The notes beneath the pieces were generated by a model. It did not search any database. It saw nothing but the letters and a program-made list of their open reading frames with translations, and was not told the origin of the DNA. Of a stretch of 64,000 bases of DNA, positions 45,405 to 54,558 are shown one piece after another. Position numbers and translations under genes: made by a program. The number at the start of each line of letters is the position of its first letter. Within the stretch, counting starts at the first letter, position 1. Origin of the DNA: Neobacillus vireti (GTDB lineage: Bacteria; Bacillota; Bacilli; Bacillales; Cytobacillaceae); NCBI RefSeq assembly GCF_001026695.1, contig NZ_LDNB01000002.1:309555-373554 (forward strand). The letters are read 5' to 3'.

Positions 45405-45887
45405 TTATTTTTTTATGATAAAAAAAGTCGCTGTTGCATAGGCGATTTTTTTCCCATCACTACGAAAAGCTTCCCCTGATATAACAAATGTTTTACTACC
45501 TTTATGAATGATTTCAGCTCGACAGCGGAGTGATTCGCCAATTCCCGGTGCGATGTAATGGATATTTAGTTGATTCGTTACAGCCCCAAAGCCCTCTGGA
45601 AGCAGGAAATTTACTAAGCTTCCCATCGTAGTATCCAGAACCGTCGCAGTAATGCCGCCATGCACAATATTTAGGTTATTATTAATAATCGGATTAATTG
45701 GAATTGTTATTTCACAGGATTCTTTGTCCATCGTTCTTTCCATCTGGAGGATTCCATCAATAAAAGTGGTCCGGTTGCGATTAATTTTTTTTTGGACTGC
45801 TTCTAAAAGGCACGAGAGGACATCTAAATCTGTCTCTGACCCATTTTCGATACATGATTCTAATAATTGACGTAATTCGTCTTTCAT
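45405..45887 (-). CDS. PaaI-type hot-dog thioesterase
   Basis: A 160-residue protein with a 4HBT hot-dog domain (about 45-158). NIVHGGITATVLDTTMG is the signature of acyl-CoA thioesterases of the PaaI/YbgC group, with the HGG turn and the catalytic Asp/Thr region on the following helix. Substrate unknown. AGAGGTATAGGGA stands before the ATG. Divergent from ylbD. Confidence 0.82.
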   Translation of the reverse strand: MKDELRQLLESCIENGSETDLDVLSCLLEAVQKKINRNRTTFIDGILQMERTMDKESCEITIPINPIINNNLNIVHGGITATVLDTTMGSLVNFLLPEGFGAVTNQLNIHYIAPGIGESLRCRAEIIHKGSKTFVISGEAFRSDGKKIAYATATFFIIKK

Positions 45888-46036
45888 TCCCTATACCTCT
45901 TTCATTTCTTTTTCTTTTGCTATCTTACCATTCAATTAGATAATTATAAATATTTTCACATCAATTTGAGTTTTCACCTTTCTTCATTTCCTACATATTG
46001 TATTATTGGCGATGAATATGGGCAGAGGTGAGAAAT

Positions 46037-46453
46037 ATGACGCAAAAAAAATTGCACCCATCCGTGCTAAAATTCAAAGAATTTGTAAAGAATAATCCGA
46101 AGGTCATCTTAGAGGTTCGGAAAGGGAAGGCGACCTGGCAAGAATTATATGAAGATTGGTATCTATTAGGTGAAGAAGATAAACGCTGGGAATCAATTGG
46201 AACAGAAACAGGAACAGAAACTGAATCAGAACCTGAAACCAAGACCGAGGGCAAGGGCGATTGGATGTCCAATATCATGGGAATGGTCAAGAAAATGGAT
46301 CCAAATCAAATGCAAAATCATATTAATAATTTAAGTCAGGCGTTAGGAGCCATTCAGGGGGTTATCGCACAATTTCAAGGGGGGAACCCAACGGCGGGTG
46401 CCGTAAAGCCGCCAGAGGGGCCAAAAAATCCTTTTGTATTTAGGAAAGATTAA
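46037..46453 (+). CDS. ylbD: YlbD: spore coat-associated protein
   Basis: A 138-residue protein of the YlbD-like family (putative coat protein). The N-terminal helical part (HPSVLKFKEFVKNNPKVI, then TWQELYEDWYLLGE) is typical; the middle has a short Thr-Glu repeat tract and the C-terminal half a MxxMIKKMDPNQ-type helix ending in Pro/Gly-rich sequence. GAGGTGAG precedes the ATG at 46037. ylbE follows 19 bases later, so they form an operon. Confidence 0.85.
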   Translation: MTQKKLHPSVLKFKEFVKNNPKVILEVRKGKATWQELYEDWYLLGEEDKRWESIGTETGTETESEPETKTEGKGDWMSNIMGMVKKMDPNQMQNHINNLSQALGAIQGVIAQFQGGNPTAGAVKPPEGPKNPFVFRKD

Positions 46454-46472
46454 TGGAGGGGAATCGTAAACG

Positions 46473-46712
46473 ATGCGAAGAGAAGTACTAGAGTATATCG
46501 GACGACAGAATGACCTAAAGCAATTTGTGCGTGAACAGCCTCACTGGTATCGGAAGCTGTCAAGAAATCCATATGATATACAGTCTCTTGAAGTTGCCTC
46601 CTTACATTATTATAAAAAAACAATTCCTGATCGAGTTGAGAAATTCTCAAGCGGCGTCCAAATGGCAAATATGATGTATCAAATGTTTCAGGTAATGAAG
46701 ACTCAAAATTAA
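46473..46712 (+). CDS. ylbE: YlbE-like protein
   Basis: A 79-residue basic protein of the YlbE-like family. REVLEYIGRQNDLKQFVREQ and WYRKLSRNPYDIQSLE are the recognisable blocks. It is paired with ylbD as in B. subtilis and may share its sporulation role; function not known. GGAGGGG precedes the ATG. Confidence 0.85.
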   Translation: MRREVLEYIGRQNDLKQFVREQPHWYRKLSRNPYDIQSLEVASLHYYKKTIPDRVEKFSSGVQMANMMYQMFQVMKTQN

Positions 46713-46748
46713 CAAAGGCCACATTCACAATAAATGTGGCCTTTTTTT
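46713..46748 (+). terminator. ylbDE terminator
   Basis: AAGGCCACATT / AATGTGGCCTT stem followed by TTTTT; element A5 begins 7 bases later within the same T-rich tract. Confidence 0.88.
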
Positions 46749-46754
46749 ATTTTT

Positions 46755-46938
46755 GGCTGTGTTAAAGTGCATTGTTAATTTTTAGCACAATGGTGATTGG
46801 AGCGGAAGGCGCGAGACTCCTGCGGGAGCAGTGGGACAGGTGAGACCCCGCAGGCGTTTACGCCGAGGAGGCTCACCGCCCACCCCGCGGAAAGCGAAGC
46901 CGCCTGGAGCGAAATCAACATTCACTTTTAACACAGCC
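46755..46938 (+). mobile_element. MITE-like element, copy A5
   Basis: A 184-bp copy with perfectly matched inverted ends (GGCTGTGTTAAA / TTTAACACAGCC) and a perfect 8-bp target duplication TTATTTTT at 46747-46754 and 46939-46946. The apex loop is shortened symmetrically to GGCG-TTTA-CGCC. The insertion fell in the T-tract of the ylbDE terminator. Confidence 0.93.
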
Positions 46939-47006
46939 TTATTTTTTGTAAAAAGACTAAAAAATAAAAAGGAGGCGAACAATACAGGAAAGAAGGAGTG
47001 ATTGGA

Positions 47007-47453
47007 TTGAATAGGGTAATTCCTAAAGCTCTAATATTACTGTTAATGGGTCTCACGATGGGATGTCAAAAGGATTTGCCAAAGCCTGAAACGAAACCCA
47101 AAATCGTGATAATGAAACAGACAAATAGAAAGCAGTACGAGATTTTGCCTGTTTATAATCAAAATACTAATGAAATACCTTCTTTAATCGTGAATCATGA
47201 AACAAGGGGAAGTCAAGTAATGATCGAGTGCATCGTTACCGGAATTAGCTTCCGTGAAACAGACCGTTCTAAGGATAAGGTTGGTAAAATGGTTGTTTGG
47301 ATTGATGGAAAAAGAGCATCTGAAGCCACCGCGGCAGCCTTTATTATTAAAGGACTATCACCAGGAAGTCACAAATTAAAGATAGAAGTGGTTAAATTAA
47401 ATAATGAACCATACGGATTAACAAAGGAATTTATGGTAAATATCCCTAAATAA
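47007..47453 (+). CDS. Hypothetical lipoprotein
   Basis: A 148-residue protein with a lipobox ending at C20 (LTMGC) and a compact beta-rich mature part (about 55-148) that resembles an Ig-like or FixG-type fold by eye only. TTG at 47007 has AAGGAG at 8 bases; an in-frame GTG overlaps that site. I do not recognise the family. It sits between element A5 and ricF; B. subtilis has no gene here that I recall. Confidence 0.65.
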   Translation: MNRVIPKALILLLMGLTMGCQKDLPKPETKPKIVIMKQTNRKQYEILPVYNQNTNEIPSLIVNHETRGSQVMIECIVTGISFRETDRSKDKVGKMVVWIDGKRASEATAAAFIIKGLSPGSHKLKIEVVKLNNEPYGLTKEFMVNIPK

Positions 47454-47512
47454 AAGGTAATTTTCGCTTTCTCCAAGTATTAATGTTAAAATGACATTGG
47501 AGGTGGGCGTAC

Positions 47513-47956
47513 ATGCTTGCTACGTTAGAGAGAATTGAACTATTGGAAGATGCCGAGAACTTAGCTAGGATGGTCCTAGAATCCGATATAGCAGAACAAT
47601 ACCAAATTTGTTTATATAAAATGCAACATAACAAGGAAACACAGCGGAAGATAAACCAATTTGTCAAGTTAAAGGAACTTTATGAAGAGGTTCAGCGCTT
47701 TGGAAAATATCATCCTGATTATAAACGGGTCATGATGCAAATTCGTGAATATAAACGGGAAATGGATTTAGATCCCCTTGTTGCAGAGTTTAAGTTAGCT
47801 GAAAATGATTTGCAAGGCCTCTTAGATGAAATCAGCATGTTGGTTGGCGGCGCAGTCTCCAGCCATATAAAGGTGCCAACAGGCAACCCATTTTTCGATA
47901 CGAAGTCCAGTCACGGCAGTGGCTGCGGCGGCGGAGGAAGCTGCGGCTGCGGATGA
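47513..47956 (+). CDS. ricF: RicF (YlbF): RicAFT complex subunit
   Basis: A 147-residue helical Com_YlbF-family protein. With RicA (YmcA) and RicT (YaaT) it forms the complex that binds two [4Fe-4S] clusters, works with RNase Y in mRNA processing, and is needed for competence, biofilm and sporulation. The C-terminal Gly/Cys-rich tail (SGCGGGGSCGCG) supplies cysteines that fit cluster binding. GGAGGTGGG precedes the ATG. It is followed by ylbG. Confidence 0.92.
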   Translation: MLATLERIELLEDAENLARMVLESDIAEQYQICLYKMQHNKETQRKINQFVKLKELYEEVQRFGKYHPDYKRVMMQIREYKREMDLDPLVAEFKLAENDLQGLLDEISMLVGGAVSSHIKVPTGNPFFDTKSSHGSGCGGGGSCGCG

Positions 47957-48058
47957 AGAAGCAAAGAAGCGGTGCAGCAAAAAAGTTTGAATTGATAAAG
48001 TTTGTTTTAATATGCTAAACTTATGTAAAATGATGGTTATGCTGAAGGGGAAAAAAGT

Positions 48059-48334
48059 ATGTTTGTTCAAAGGCAAGGATTAGTTGTTTGGCTTTATTCA
48101 TTAAAACAAGCTAAAATGCTAAGGCGCTTCGGAAATGTCCATTACGTGTCAAAAAAGCTGAAATACGTGGTTTTATATTGTAATCAAGAAGATCTAGAGG
48201 GAATTATGGAAAAGTTAAATTCCTTTTCATTTGTAAAAAATGTAGAACCCTCCTATAAACCATTCTTAAGAATGGAGTATGAGAATTCAGCACCAGATAA
48301 AGCGAAAGAATATGATTATAAAATGGGTATTTAA
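48059..48334 (+). CDS. ylbG: YlbG (UPF0298)
   Basis: A 91-residue protein of UPF0298: [20 protein letters not shown] at the start and [18 protein letters not shown] in the middle are characteristic. Function unknown. GAAGGGGAAAA precedes the ATG. The csfG RNA lies on the opposite strand downstream, as in B. subtilis. Confidence 0.88.
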   Translation: MFVQRQGLVVWLYSLKQAKMLRRFGNVHYVSKKLKYVVLYCNQEDLEGIMEKLNSFSFVKNVEPSYKPFLRMEYENSAPDKAKEYDYKMGI

Positions 48335-48377
48335 AAGGTGGGGTGCAATGCCTCACCTTTTTCCTGTTGTGTAAGAT

Positions 48378-48530
48378 AAAAAAAAAACCCTGCAGAATAT
48401 CTGCAGGGTCCTTCTATATCCTCATAAAGGATAGAAGGCAAAGGGAGAGGAGAAACCGGAGGAAGAACTTATGGGGAAACGTAAGTCTTCTCCGCGGTTG
48501 GCAACAACATCCTCGAATTGATGTTGTTAA
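48378..48530 (-). ncRNA. csfG: CsfG sporulation small RNA
   Basis: Between ylbG and rsmD a minus-strand RNA of about 150 bases can be drawn: 5' hairpin AACAACATC/GATGTTGTT, a single-stranded C/U-rich stretch (TTCCTCCGG, then TCTCCTCTCCC at 48439-48459), a second hairpin CTTCTATCC/GGATATAGAAG and a terminator CCCTGCAG/CTGCAGGG with nine or more Ts. The same intergenic place in B. subtilis carries csfG, a conserved endospore-former sRNA made in the forespore. A good sigma-F promoter stands directly upstream. The C/U stretch could pair with Shine-Dalgarno sequences; targets are unknown. Confidence 0.8.
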
Positions 48531-48534
48531 TAAC

Positions 48535-48562
48535 ATTATTTCCACAACCAAAAAGCTTATAC
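48535..48562 (-). promoter_or_regulatory. Sigma-F-type promoter of csfG
   Basis: On the minus strand GTATA (48558-48562), a 14-base spacer and GGAAATAAT (48535-48543), which fits the forespore sigma-F pattern GYATA and GGNNANANT; sigma-G could also use it. Confidence 0.65.
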
Positions 48563-48721
48563 GTACTTTTCATAAATTTTCCCGCCTACTTGTAATTATT
48601 TGTCGGATTATTGATAATGCATCATTCTTATCGATTTTTTACAACTGATTTGTGTACTTTTTGTAAATTATGATAGGATGGATAAAGAAATTGGATTTTA
48701 AAAAAATGTGGTGATATTTTT

Positions 48722-49282
48722 GTGAGAGTGGTATCAGGAATTTGTAAAGGAAGACCCCTTAAGGCGGTACCTGGAAATTCAACCAGGCCTACTACGGATA
48801 AAGTTAAGGAAGCATTATTTAATATGATTGGACCTTATTTTGACGGGGGGATTGGCTTAGATTTATTTGCCGGCAGCGGGGGATTAGGTCTGGAGGCATT
48901 AAGCCGCGGATTAGAGAAGGTTATTTTTGTTGATCGTGATACAAAGGCTATTCAAGTGATCCATGAAAATATCCAAGCTTGTAGATTTGAAAAACAAACA
49001 GAGGTCTATCGTAATGACGCAGACAGAGCTTTGAAGGCGCTAATTAAACGGGAAATGAGCTTTGATTACATATTTTTGGACCCTCCCTATAAATTACAGC
49101 AGCTGGTCAGTTTGATGGAGAAAATCGATAACCATGATTTAGTAAAACCTAACGGAATTATTGTTTGTGAGCATAGTTTTGACGTCGAATTACCTAAAAT
49201 GGCCGGTCGGTTTACGCAAATGAAACACGAAAGGTATGGAGTTATTGCTGTGACGATTTATATGCGAAACAATGGAGAATAA
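48722..49282 (+). CDS. rsmD: 16S rRNA m2G966 methyltransferase RsmD
   Basis: YlbH, a 186-residue SAM-dependent methyltransferase. SAM-binding DLFAGSGGLGLEALSRG and catalytic FLDPPYK (N/DPPY motif) define the RsmD family, which methylates G966 of 16S rRNA in E. coli numbering. GTG at 48722 follows GTGGTGAT. It ends 12 bases before coaD; the pair is a conserved operon. Confidence 0.93.
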   Translation: MRVVSGICKGRPLKAVPGNSTRPTTDKVKEALFNMIGPYFDGGIGLDLFAGSGGLGLEALSRGLEKVIFVDRDTKAIQVIHENIQACRFEKQTEVYRNDADRALKALIKREMSFDYIFLDPPYKLQQLVSLMEKIDNHDLVKPNGIIVCEHSFDVELPKMAGRFTQMKHERYGVIAVTIYMRNNGE

Positions 49283-49780
<498 letters not shown>

Positions 49781-49784
49781 ATAT

Positions 49785-49823
49785 AAAAGAGCTAGCAATA
49801 TCCAATTGCTTAGCTCTTTTTTA
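49785..49823. terminator. Bidirectional terminator between coaD and ylbJ
   Basis: AAGAGCTA-GCAAT / ATTGC-TTAGCTCTT stem flanked by A-rich and TTTTTT tracts. Confidence 0.82.
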
Positions 49824-51024
49824 ATCGATGAAACAAAATAAACACATAGACTAACAAGGAAAAGATGGTAATAAGGGGACCTAACTCTAACATTTTATGG
49901 TAGAAATGATTTACCCATGACCCTTCCTCAAAAAAACTAACTGGAATGGCATTGGAGGGCTGCTCATTGCTGCTAAAGCGCAAATATATTGGTTTCCAAA
50001 GGATAAGAGCAAACAAGCTGGCAAAAATACCATGCATGATTCTCGCGATAAAAAAGGGCTGAAACCTGATATCTGTTTGTGCAAGGATGCTGGCAACCTG
50101 GGCTTGGACACTAAAACCGCTGAAGGCTAAGATGAAACTTGTAATCATTGCCTGTTGCAGAAGCGTCGCAGCTTCTACACGACTTGTCAGGTCGCTCCCT
50201 AAGGTAATTTCAAATAATCCCGAAATAAATGGGATGCTTAACATTTCTGGAAACGATAAAAAGGAGAGACCCATTTCAACAGTTTTTCCGAGTGCGGCAG
50301 TTATATGTAAGTGATAAAGAAGTTTATTCACCACTGAGAAAAGAATAATGAATCCGCCGACCATTAATAAGGTTTGGATCGATGAATTGACAGCATCCCC
50401 TAGAAGTTTACCGATAGGCCGATTGTCTTTTAATCTAGTCTGATGCAGTGCGGAAATAGCGGCTCTAATTTTAGATTTTTTTCTTCTTTCCCTCGTTTCG
50501 TCAGGTGATTCATTCCCATAAAAACGCATGATGATGCCAACGCATATATTTCCTAAATAATGGGCTAATCCGAGGAGAAGACCTAATCGGGGATTATGGA
50601 AGAACCCAACTGAAACAGCTCCGAAGATAAATAACGGATTTGAAGAATTTGTGAAAGAAACGAGCCTTTCAGCCTCAATTTGTGTTAATTGTCCCTCCTC
50701 GCGTAATCTCGCTGTAAATTTGGCGCCGGCAGGGAACCCTGAGGCCATCCCCATTGCCCATACAAAACCGCCCACACCAGGTACTTTAAAAAGCGGTCTC
50801 ATTAAGGGTTCCAGCAATACGCCAATGAACCTAACAACCCCAAAGCCAATTAACATTTCAGATACAATAAAAAAAGGTAGAAGCGAAGGGAATACGATTT
50901 CCCACCACATATCGAGACCGCGGATAGAGGCTTTTAATGACTCTTGCGGGAAAGAAATAAGTGAAACTGCCAAAATAGTGACGGATGTGGATAAAAGAAT
51001 AGTTTTTAGTTTTGACCGAAACAA
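49810..51024 (-). CDS. ylbJ: YlbJ: sporulation integral membrane protein
   Basis: A 404-residue polytopic protein with about nine helices and nucleoside-transporter-like Gate domains (FIVSEMLIGFGVV, later LMVGGFIILFS). YlbJ is a sigma-E-controlled mother-cell protein needed for heat-resistant spores in B. subtilis. AGAAGGAGG precedes the ATG. It faces coaD and is divergent from ylbK; I could not find a convincing sigma-E promoter. Confidence 0.9.
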   Translation of the reverse strand: MFRSKLKTILLSTSVTILAVSLISFPQESLKASIRGLDMWWEIVFPSLLPFFIVSEMLIGFGVVRFIGVLLEPLMRPLFKVPGVGGFVWAMGMASGFPAGAKFTARLREEGQLTQIEAERLVSFTNSSNPLFIFGAVSVGFFHNPRLGLLLGLAHYLGNICVGIIMRFYGNESPDETRERRKKSKIRAAISALHQTRLKDNRPIGKLLGDAVNSSIQTLLMVGGFIILFSVVNKLLYHLHITAALGKTVEMGLSFLSFPEMLSIPFISGLFEITLGSDLTSRVEAATLLQQAMITSFILAFSGFSVQAQVASILAQTDIRFQPFFIARIMHGIFASLFALILWKPIYLRFSSNEQPSNAIPVSFFEEGSWVNHFYHKMLELGPLITIFSLLVYVFILFHRLKKS

Positions 51025-51270
51025 TGAAGGGACCTCCTTCTAAGGGGGATAGACTAGTTCAAACTGTGCAAATCAAATAGCTGAATGGTAAAATAGGAAA
51101 TATTCTTTTATGAACTTTGGAAAAACGCTGACTAGTTGCAGCATTTTGGCGCTTACGCTTTTTGTTCTTGTCCCATATAACACAAATATACTCATAGAAG
51201 ATTATTTTAGACCATAAGATTGAATGAGATTGCAGAGAATCTATGGATGAATAAATTGGAGGTAGCGAAT

Positions 51271-52050
51271 ATGGAGCACCCTAGAATAGGTTTAGCACTT
51301 GGTTCGGGCGGTGCACGAGGGTTTGCTCATTTAGGAGTCATTATCGCCTTGAAAGATGCGGGAATTCCGATTCATCTAATTGCCGGCAGTAGCATGGGGG
51401 CACTTGTTGCCAGTTTTTACGGGGCAGGCATCGACTTGGACCGGCTATATAAAATTTCAACAGCCTTTAAAAGGAAATACTTTTTGGATTTTACCGTTCC
51501 AAAAATGGGCTTTATTTCAGGAAAGAAAGTGAAGGAATTTATTAAGGTTTTTACTCATGGAAAAAATATTGAGGACTTATCGATTCCAATTGGCATTGTC
51601 GCAACCGATTTATTAACAGGAGAAAAGGTTGTTTTCAAAGAGGGACCTGTCGCTGAAGCTGTAAGAGCAAGCATCTCTATCCCGGGGATATTTGTACCGG
51701 AAAAATATAATGGAAGGCTTTTGGTGGACGGCGGTGTTGCTGACCGTGTTCCTATCTCTGTTGCGAAAGAAATGGGTGCAGATATTGTGATTGCCGTAGA
51801 TGTTTCAATGGTGAAACGTAATGCTGAAATTACCTCGATATATGATGTCATTATGCAGAGTATTGACATTATGCAAACGGAAATAGTCAACAGCAAGGAG
51901 ACCACAGCCGACGTGATGGTCCGCCCTCCTGTCGATATGTATAGTTCGCGGTCCTTCACAAATATTGAGGAAATTATCAACCTTGGTCAGGAAGAAACTA
52001 AAAAATATCTTAAGCAAATAGAAACCGTCATTGAACAGTGGAAGGGGTAA
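51271..52050 (+). CDS. ylbK: YlbK: patatin-like phospholipase (RssA type)
   Basis: A 259-residue patatin-fold serine esterase. Oxyanion loop GSGGARG (11-17), nucleophile S41 in GSSMG and catalytic D153 in VDGGV form the Ser-Asp dyad. Substrates are probably phospholipids or lysophospholipids; not known. GGAGG selects the ATG at 51271 over a longer frame. It is followed by ylbL with a separation of 7 bases. Confidence 0.9.
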   Translation: MEHPRIGLALGSGGARGFAHLGVIIALKDAGIPIHLIAGSSMGALVASFYGAGIDLDRLYKISTAFKRKYFLDFTVPKMGFISGKKVKEFIKVFTHGKNIEDLSIPIGIVATDLLTGEKVVFKEGPVAEAVRASISIPGIFVPEKYNGRLLVDGGVADRVPISVAKEMGADIVIAVDVSMVKRNAEITSIYDVIMQSIDIMQTEIVNSKETTADVMVRPPVDMYSSRSFTNIEEIINLGQEETKKYLKQIETVIEQWKG

Positions 52051-52057
52051 ACTAGCA

Positions 52058-53077
52058 ATGCGCAAAAAAATATACTTAGGATCCTTCGTTTTACTTGTCA
52101 TCATCTTAATAGGCGGGATGTATTATTCATTGCCCTATTATGTATCAAAACCAGGAATGGCGAAGGAGCTTGGGCCGATTATAACGGTGGAAAATGGCTA
52201 TAAGGATGAAGGAAACTTTATGCTTACAACAGTAAGAATGGGAAGGGCTAATATTTACTCCTATTTAGAAGCAAAGATGGGGAAATATGAAGAACTTTAT
52301 CCATTGGATATGGTGTTAAATAAAGAAGAAACGGAGGAAGAGTACAATGTAAGACAGCTTCATCTAATGGCCGCTTCGAAGCTGAATGCGATAGAAGTAG
52401 CCTACCGGAAAGCTGGAATGCCTATAAACTATAATTATAAAGGGATTTATGTCATGCAGGTGATTTCCGATATGCCTGCATCAGGGAAGCTTCAAGCAGG
52501 GGATCGGATTTTCAAAGTGGATGGGCATCAATTCCAGTCCTCAGAAGAATTCATTAACTATGTTGGCAAAAAACAAGCCGGAGATAAGATTGAATTAACT
52601 TTTTCTCGAAATAAGACAACAAAAAATGTTACCTTGAGTCTTCAGCAGTTTAAAGAGGACCCTAAAAGGGTTGGAATTGGAATTTCATTAGTAGATGATA
52701 AGGACATTGTTGTCGATCCAAAGGTTACGGTTAAGACAGATACAATAGGCGGACCGTCTGCGGGGCTGATGTTTTCATTGGAAATTTATAACCAATTAAC
52801 GAAAGTTGATTTGACAAGGGGCTATCAAATTGCCGGAACAGGCACGATTGATGTTGACGGCACTGTAGGACCGATTGGCGGGATTGAACAAAAAATAGTC
52901 GCAGCTGACAAGGCAGGAGCAGAGTTCTTTTTAGCTCCGAATGAAAAAGGGGCAAAAAATTCTAACTACCGTGCTGCCGTGAAGACCGCCCGTGATATTA
53001 AGACAAAAATGAAGATTATTCCAATAGATACTTTCGATGAAGCAGTTCAATACTTAGAAAAGCTCCAAGAGAAGTAA
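52058..53077 (+). CDS. ylbL: YlbL: membrane-anchored PDZ-Lon protease
   Basis: A 339-residue protein with one N-terminal membrane anchor (7-25), a PDZ domain (about 118-205) and a Lon-like S16 serine protease domain (about 215-335). The catalytic dyad is S234 (GGPSAG) and K279 (GGIEQKI). In B. subtilis YlbL and CtpA degrade the division inhibitor YneA after DNA damage. AAGGGG precedes the ATG at 52058; the longer frame overlaps ylbK. Confidence 0.91.
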   Translation: MRKKIYLGSFVLLVIILIGGMYYSLPYYVSKPGMAKELGPIITVENGYKDEGNFMLTTVRMGRANIYSYLEAKMGKYEELYPLDMVLNKEETEEEYNVRQLHLMAASKLNAIEVAYRKAGMPINYNYKGIYVMQVISDMPASGKLQAGDRIFKVDGHQFQSSEEFINYVGKKQAGDKIELTFSRNKTTKNVTLSLQQFKEDPKRVGIGISLVDDKDIVVDPKVTVKTDTIGGPSAGLMFSLEIYNQLTKVDLTRGYQIAGTGTIDVDGTVGPIGGIEQKIVAADKAGAEFFLAPNEKGAKNSNYRAAVKTARDIKTKMKIIPIDTFDEAVQYLEKLQEK

Positions 53078-53110
53078 AAAAAGATGGTGCCAGTCGCATC
53101 ATCTTTTTTT
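53077..53110. terminator. Bidirectional terminator between ylbL and tmcAL
   Basis: AAAGATG-(G)-TG and CA-(T)-CATCTTT arms with A-run and seven Ts. Confidence 0.75.
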
Positions 53111-54322
53111 CTCGATAAATATTGGCGGTTGCTTGTATTCCTGCCTGATCATATCACTTTTATACTGATTCGGGATCCCTAGAGAATAAACACGTGCTGC
53201 TTTTACATCGAATAAAATTTCTTTTTCCTTAAAGGACGATAGTTTTGAAACGAGGGGAAGGCAGAAATCCTTTTTTCTCATATTCAAGTATGCTTTTCCT
53301 ATTGTTGTCATTCCTAATAGTCTTAAATAGGAGGCTTTTTCGATATTTCCAGCCATTTCTGCCTTTTTTGTATTTGTCAAAATATGAACGCATAATCTTT
53401 GAAGCCTTGTCCATGTGTAACGTTTCGTTTTTATTTTTTGCATAAATTCTTGAAAGTTATTGGATACTAGTGCTGCGGCTAGTAATCTGTGCTCAAGTCC
53501 TTCCTCCACTTCGTAAATTTCTCTCAGTTCATCAGGATTGCTATGAATGAGCCGGAATTGAAGGAAGCTCCAATAATTTTCCCATTGGTGAAACACATGA
53601 TAGTCGTGTAAATATTGTTGTAACAATTGTTTGGTTGGCTCAGGTACATATTGGTCAATTTTCGATTTACCATCTTCATTTGAAAAAATGGCTTTGCGAA
53701 TACTCGTAGCGCTTGCTATCGTTTCCGAAGAAAAATCTTCATCGTGATAGTCAGCGTTTTTGCGAGCGACCGTCAGTGGTCTGATTGGGCTTTTTTGCTG
53801 GTTGATTGCCTTTATGTATTGAAAGCCCAGGATATTATTTGGTTTCGCTAAATCCAAATATCGTTCCGATTCTGGTAATTGCCGAAATGAAAGTGATACG
53901 GCTTTAGGGTAACTGACACCTGTATCCATAAAACGTTTAATATGTTGATCAAACCGTGTGTGCTGTTCTTCTAAAAAATCGATTGTTTGATGAAAGGCGG
54001 AAAGATCTCCGCTTTCACTTCCAAAGCATAATGATTCGCAGCCAGCTGCATCTAGAATGGATACGGCCCCATTGGCAAAGGTTTCTGCCTTTTGTACAGC
54101 AAATCGGTAGGGAAGTTCAAAAACAATATCTACACCATTTAATAGCGCCATCCTCGTGCGATACCATTTGGAAACAAGTGCAGGTTCCCCGCGCTGCAAA
54201 AAATTCCCACTCATGACTGCAATCACAACATCGGCATTTGCTGCCTCCTTCGAAGCCTCCAAATGGTAGGCGTGTCCGTTATGAAAGGGATTATATTCGA
54301 CAATTAAGCCAACAGCTCTCAT
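53099..54322 (-). CDS. tmcAL: TmcAL (YlbM): tRNA(Met) cytidine acetate ligase
   Basis: TmcAL forms N4-acetylcytidine at the wobble position of elongator tRNA-Met using acetate and ATP. The 407 residues start with the nucleotidyltransferase HxGH-type motif VEYNPFHNGHAYHL; CFGSESGD and the ISSSxxR-like SATSIRKAIF follow. The C-terminal half is helical. Length matches B. subtilis YlbM. It is divergent from ylbN. Confidence 0.92.
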   Translation of the reverse strand: MRAVGLIVEYNPFHNGHAYHLEASKEAANADVVIAVMSGNFLQRGEPALVSKWYRTRMALLNGVDIVFELPYRFAVQKAETFANGAVSILDAAGCESLCFGSESGDLSAFHQTIDFLEEQHTRFDQHIKRFMDTGVSYPKAVSLSFRQLPESERYLDLAKPNNILGFQYIKAINQQKSPIRPLTVARKNADYHDEDFSSETIASATSIRKAIFSNEDGKSKIDQYVPEPTKQLLQQYLHDYHVFHQWENYWSFLQFRLIHSNPDELREIYEVEEGLEHRLLAAALVSNNFQEFMQKIKTKRYTWTRLQRLCVHILTNTKKAEMAGNIEKASYLRLLGMTTIGKAYLNMRKKDFCLPLVSKLSSFKEKEILFDVKAARVYSLGIPNQYKSDMIRQEYKQPPIFIEKKR

Positions 54323-54502
54323 TCTTTATCTCCTTATGTAAAAATTATTATCATTATAGCAAAATTTTAAAGAAACCAATCAATTTTTATGATAAGATGT
54401 TGTAGATGTTTGCAAAAAGTGGTTCTGGATAAACTAGTATAGGATAACGTTTGTTCAAATTGCCTTTTAAAAAATCACCTGACGAGGTGTAAAGAAAAAA
54501 CA

Positions 54503-54531
54503 TTGACAAAAATTTTAACGAAGGCTATAAT
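54503..54531 (+). promoter_or_regulatory. Consensus sigma-A promoter of ylbN-rpmF
   Basis: TTGACA, exactly 17 bases, TATAAT: a perfect match to both hexamers, 27 bases before the ylbN start. It is the best promoter in the window. Confidence 0.9.
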
Positions 54532-54558
54532 TACTTTTGTTGCCTTGGGGTGATTCAA

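Noticed and set aside
48343..48648. 101-codon plus-strand ORF between ylbG and rsmD
   Set aside because: It runs antisense through the csfG RNA and its terminator, with no ribosome binding site or recognisable family.
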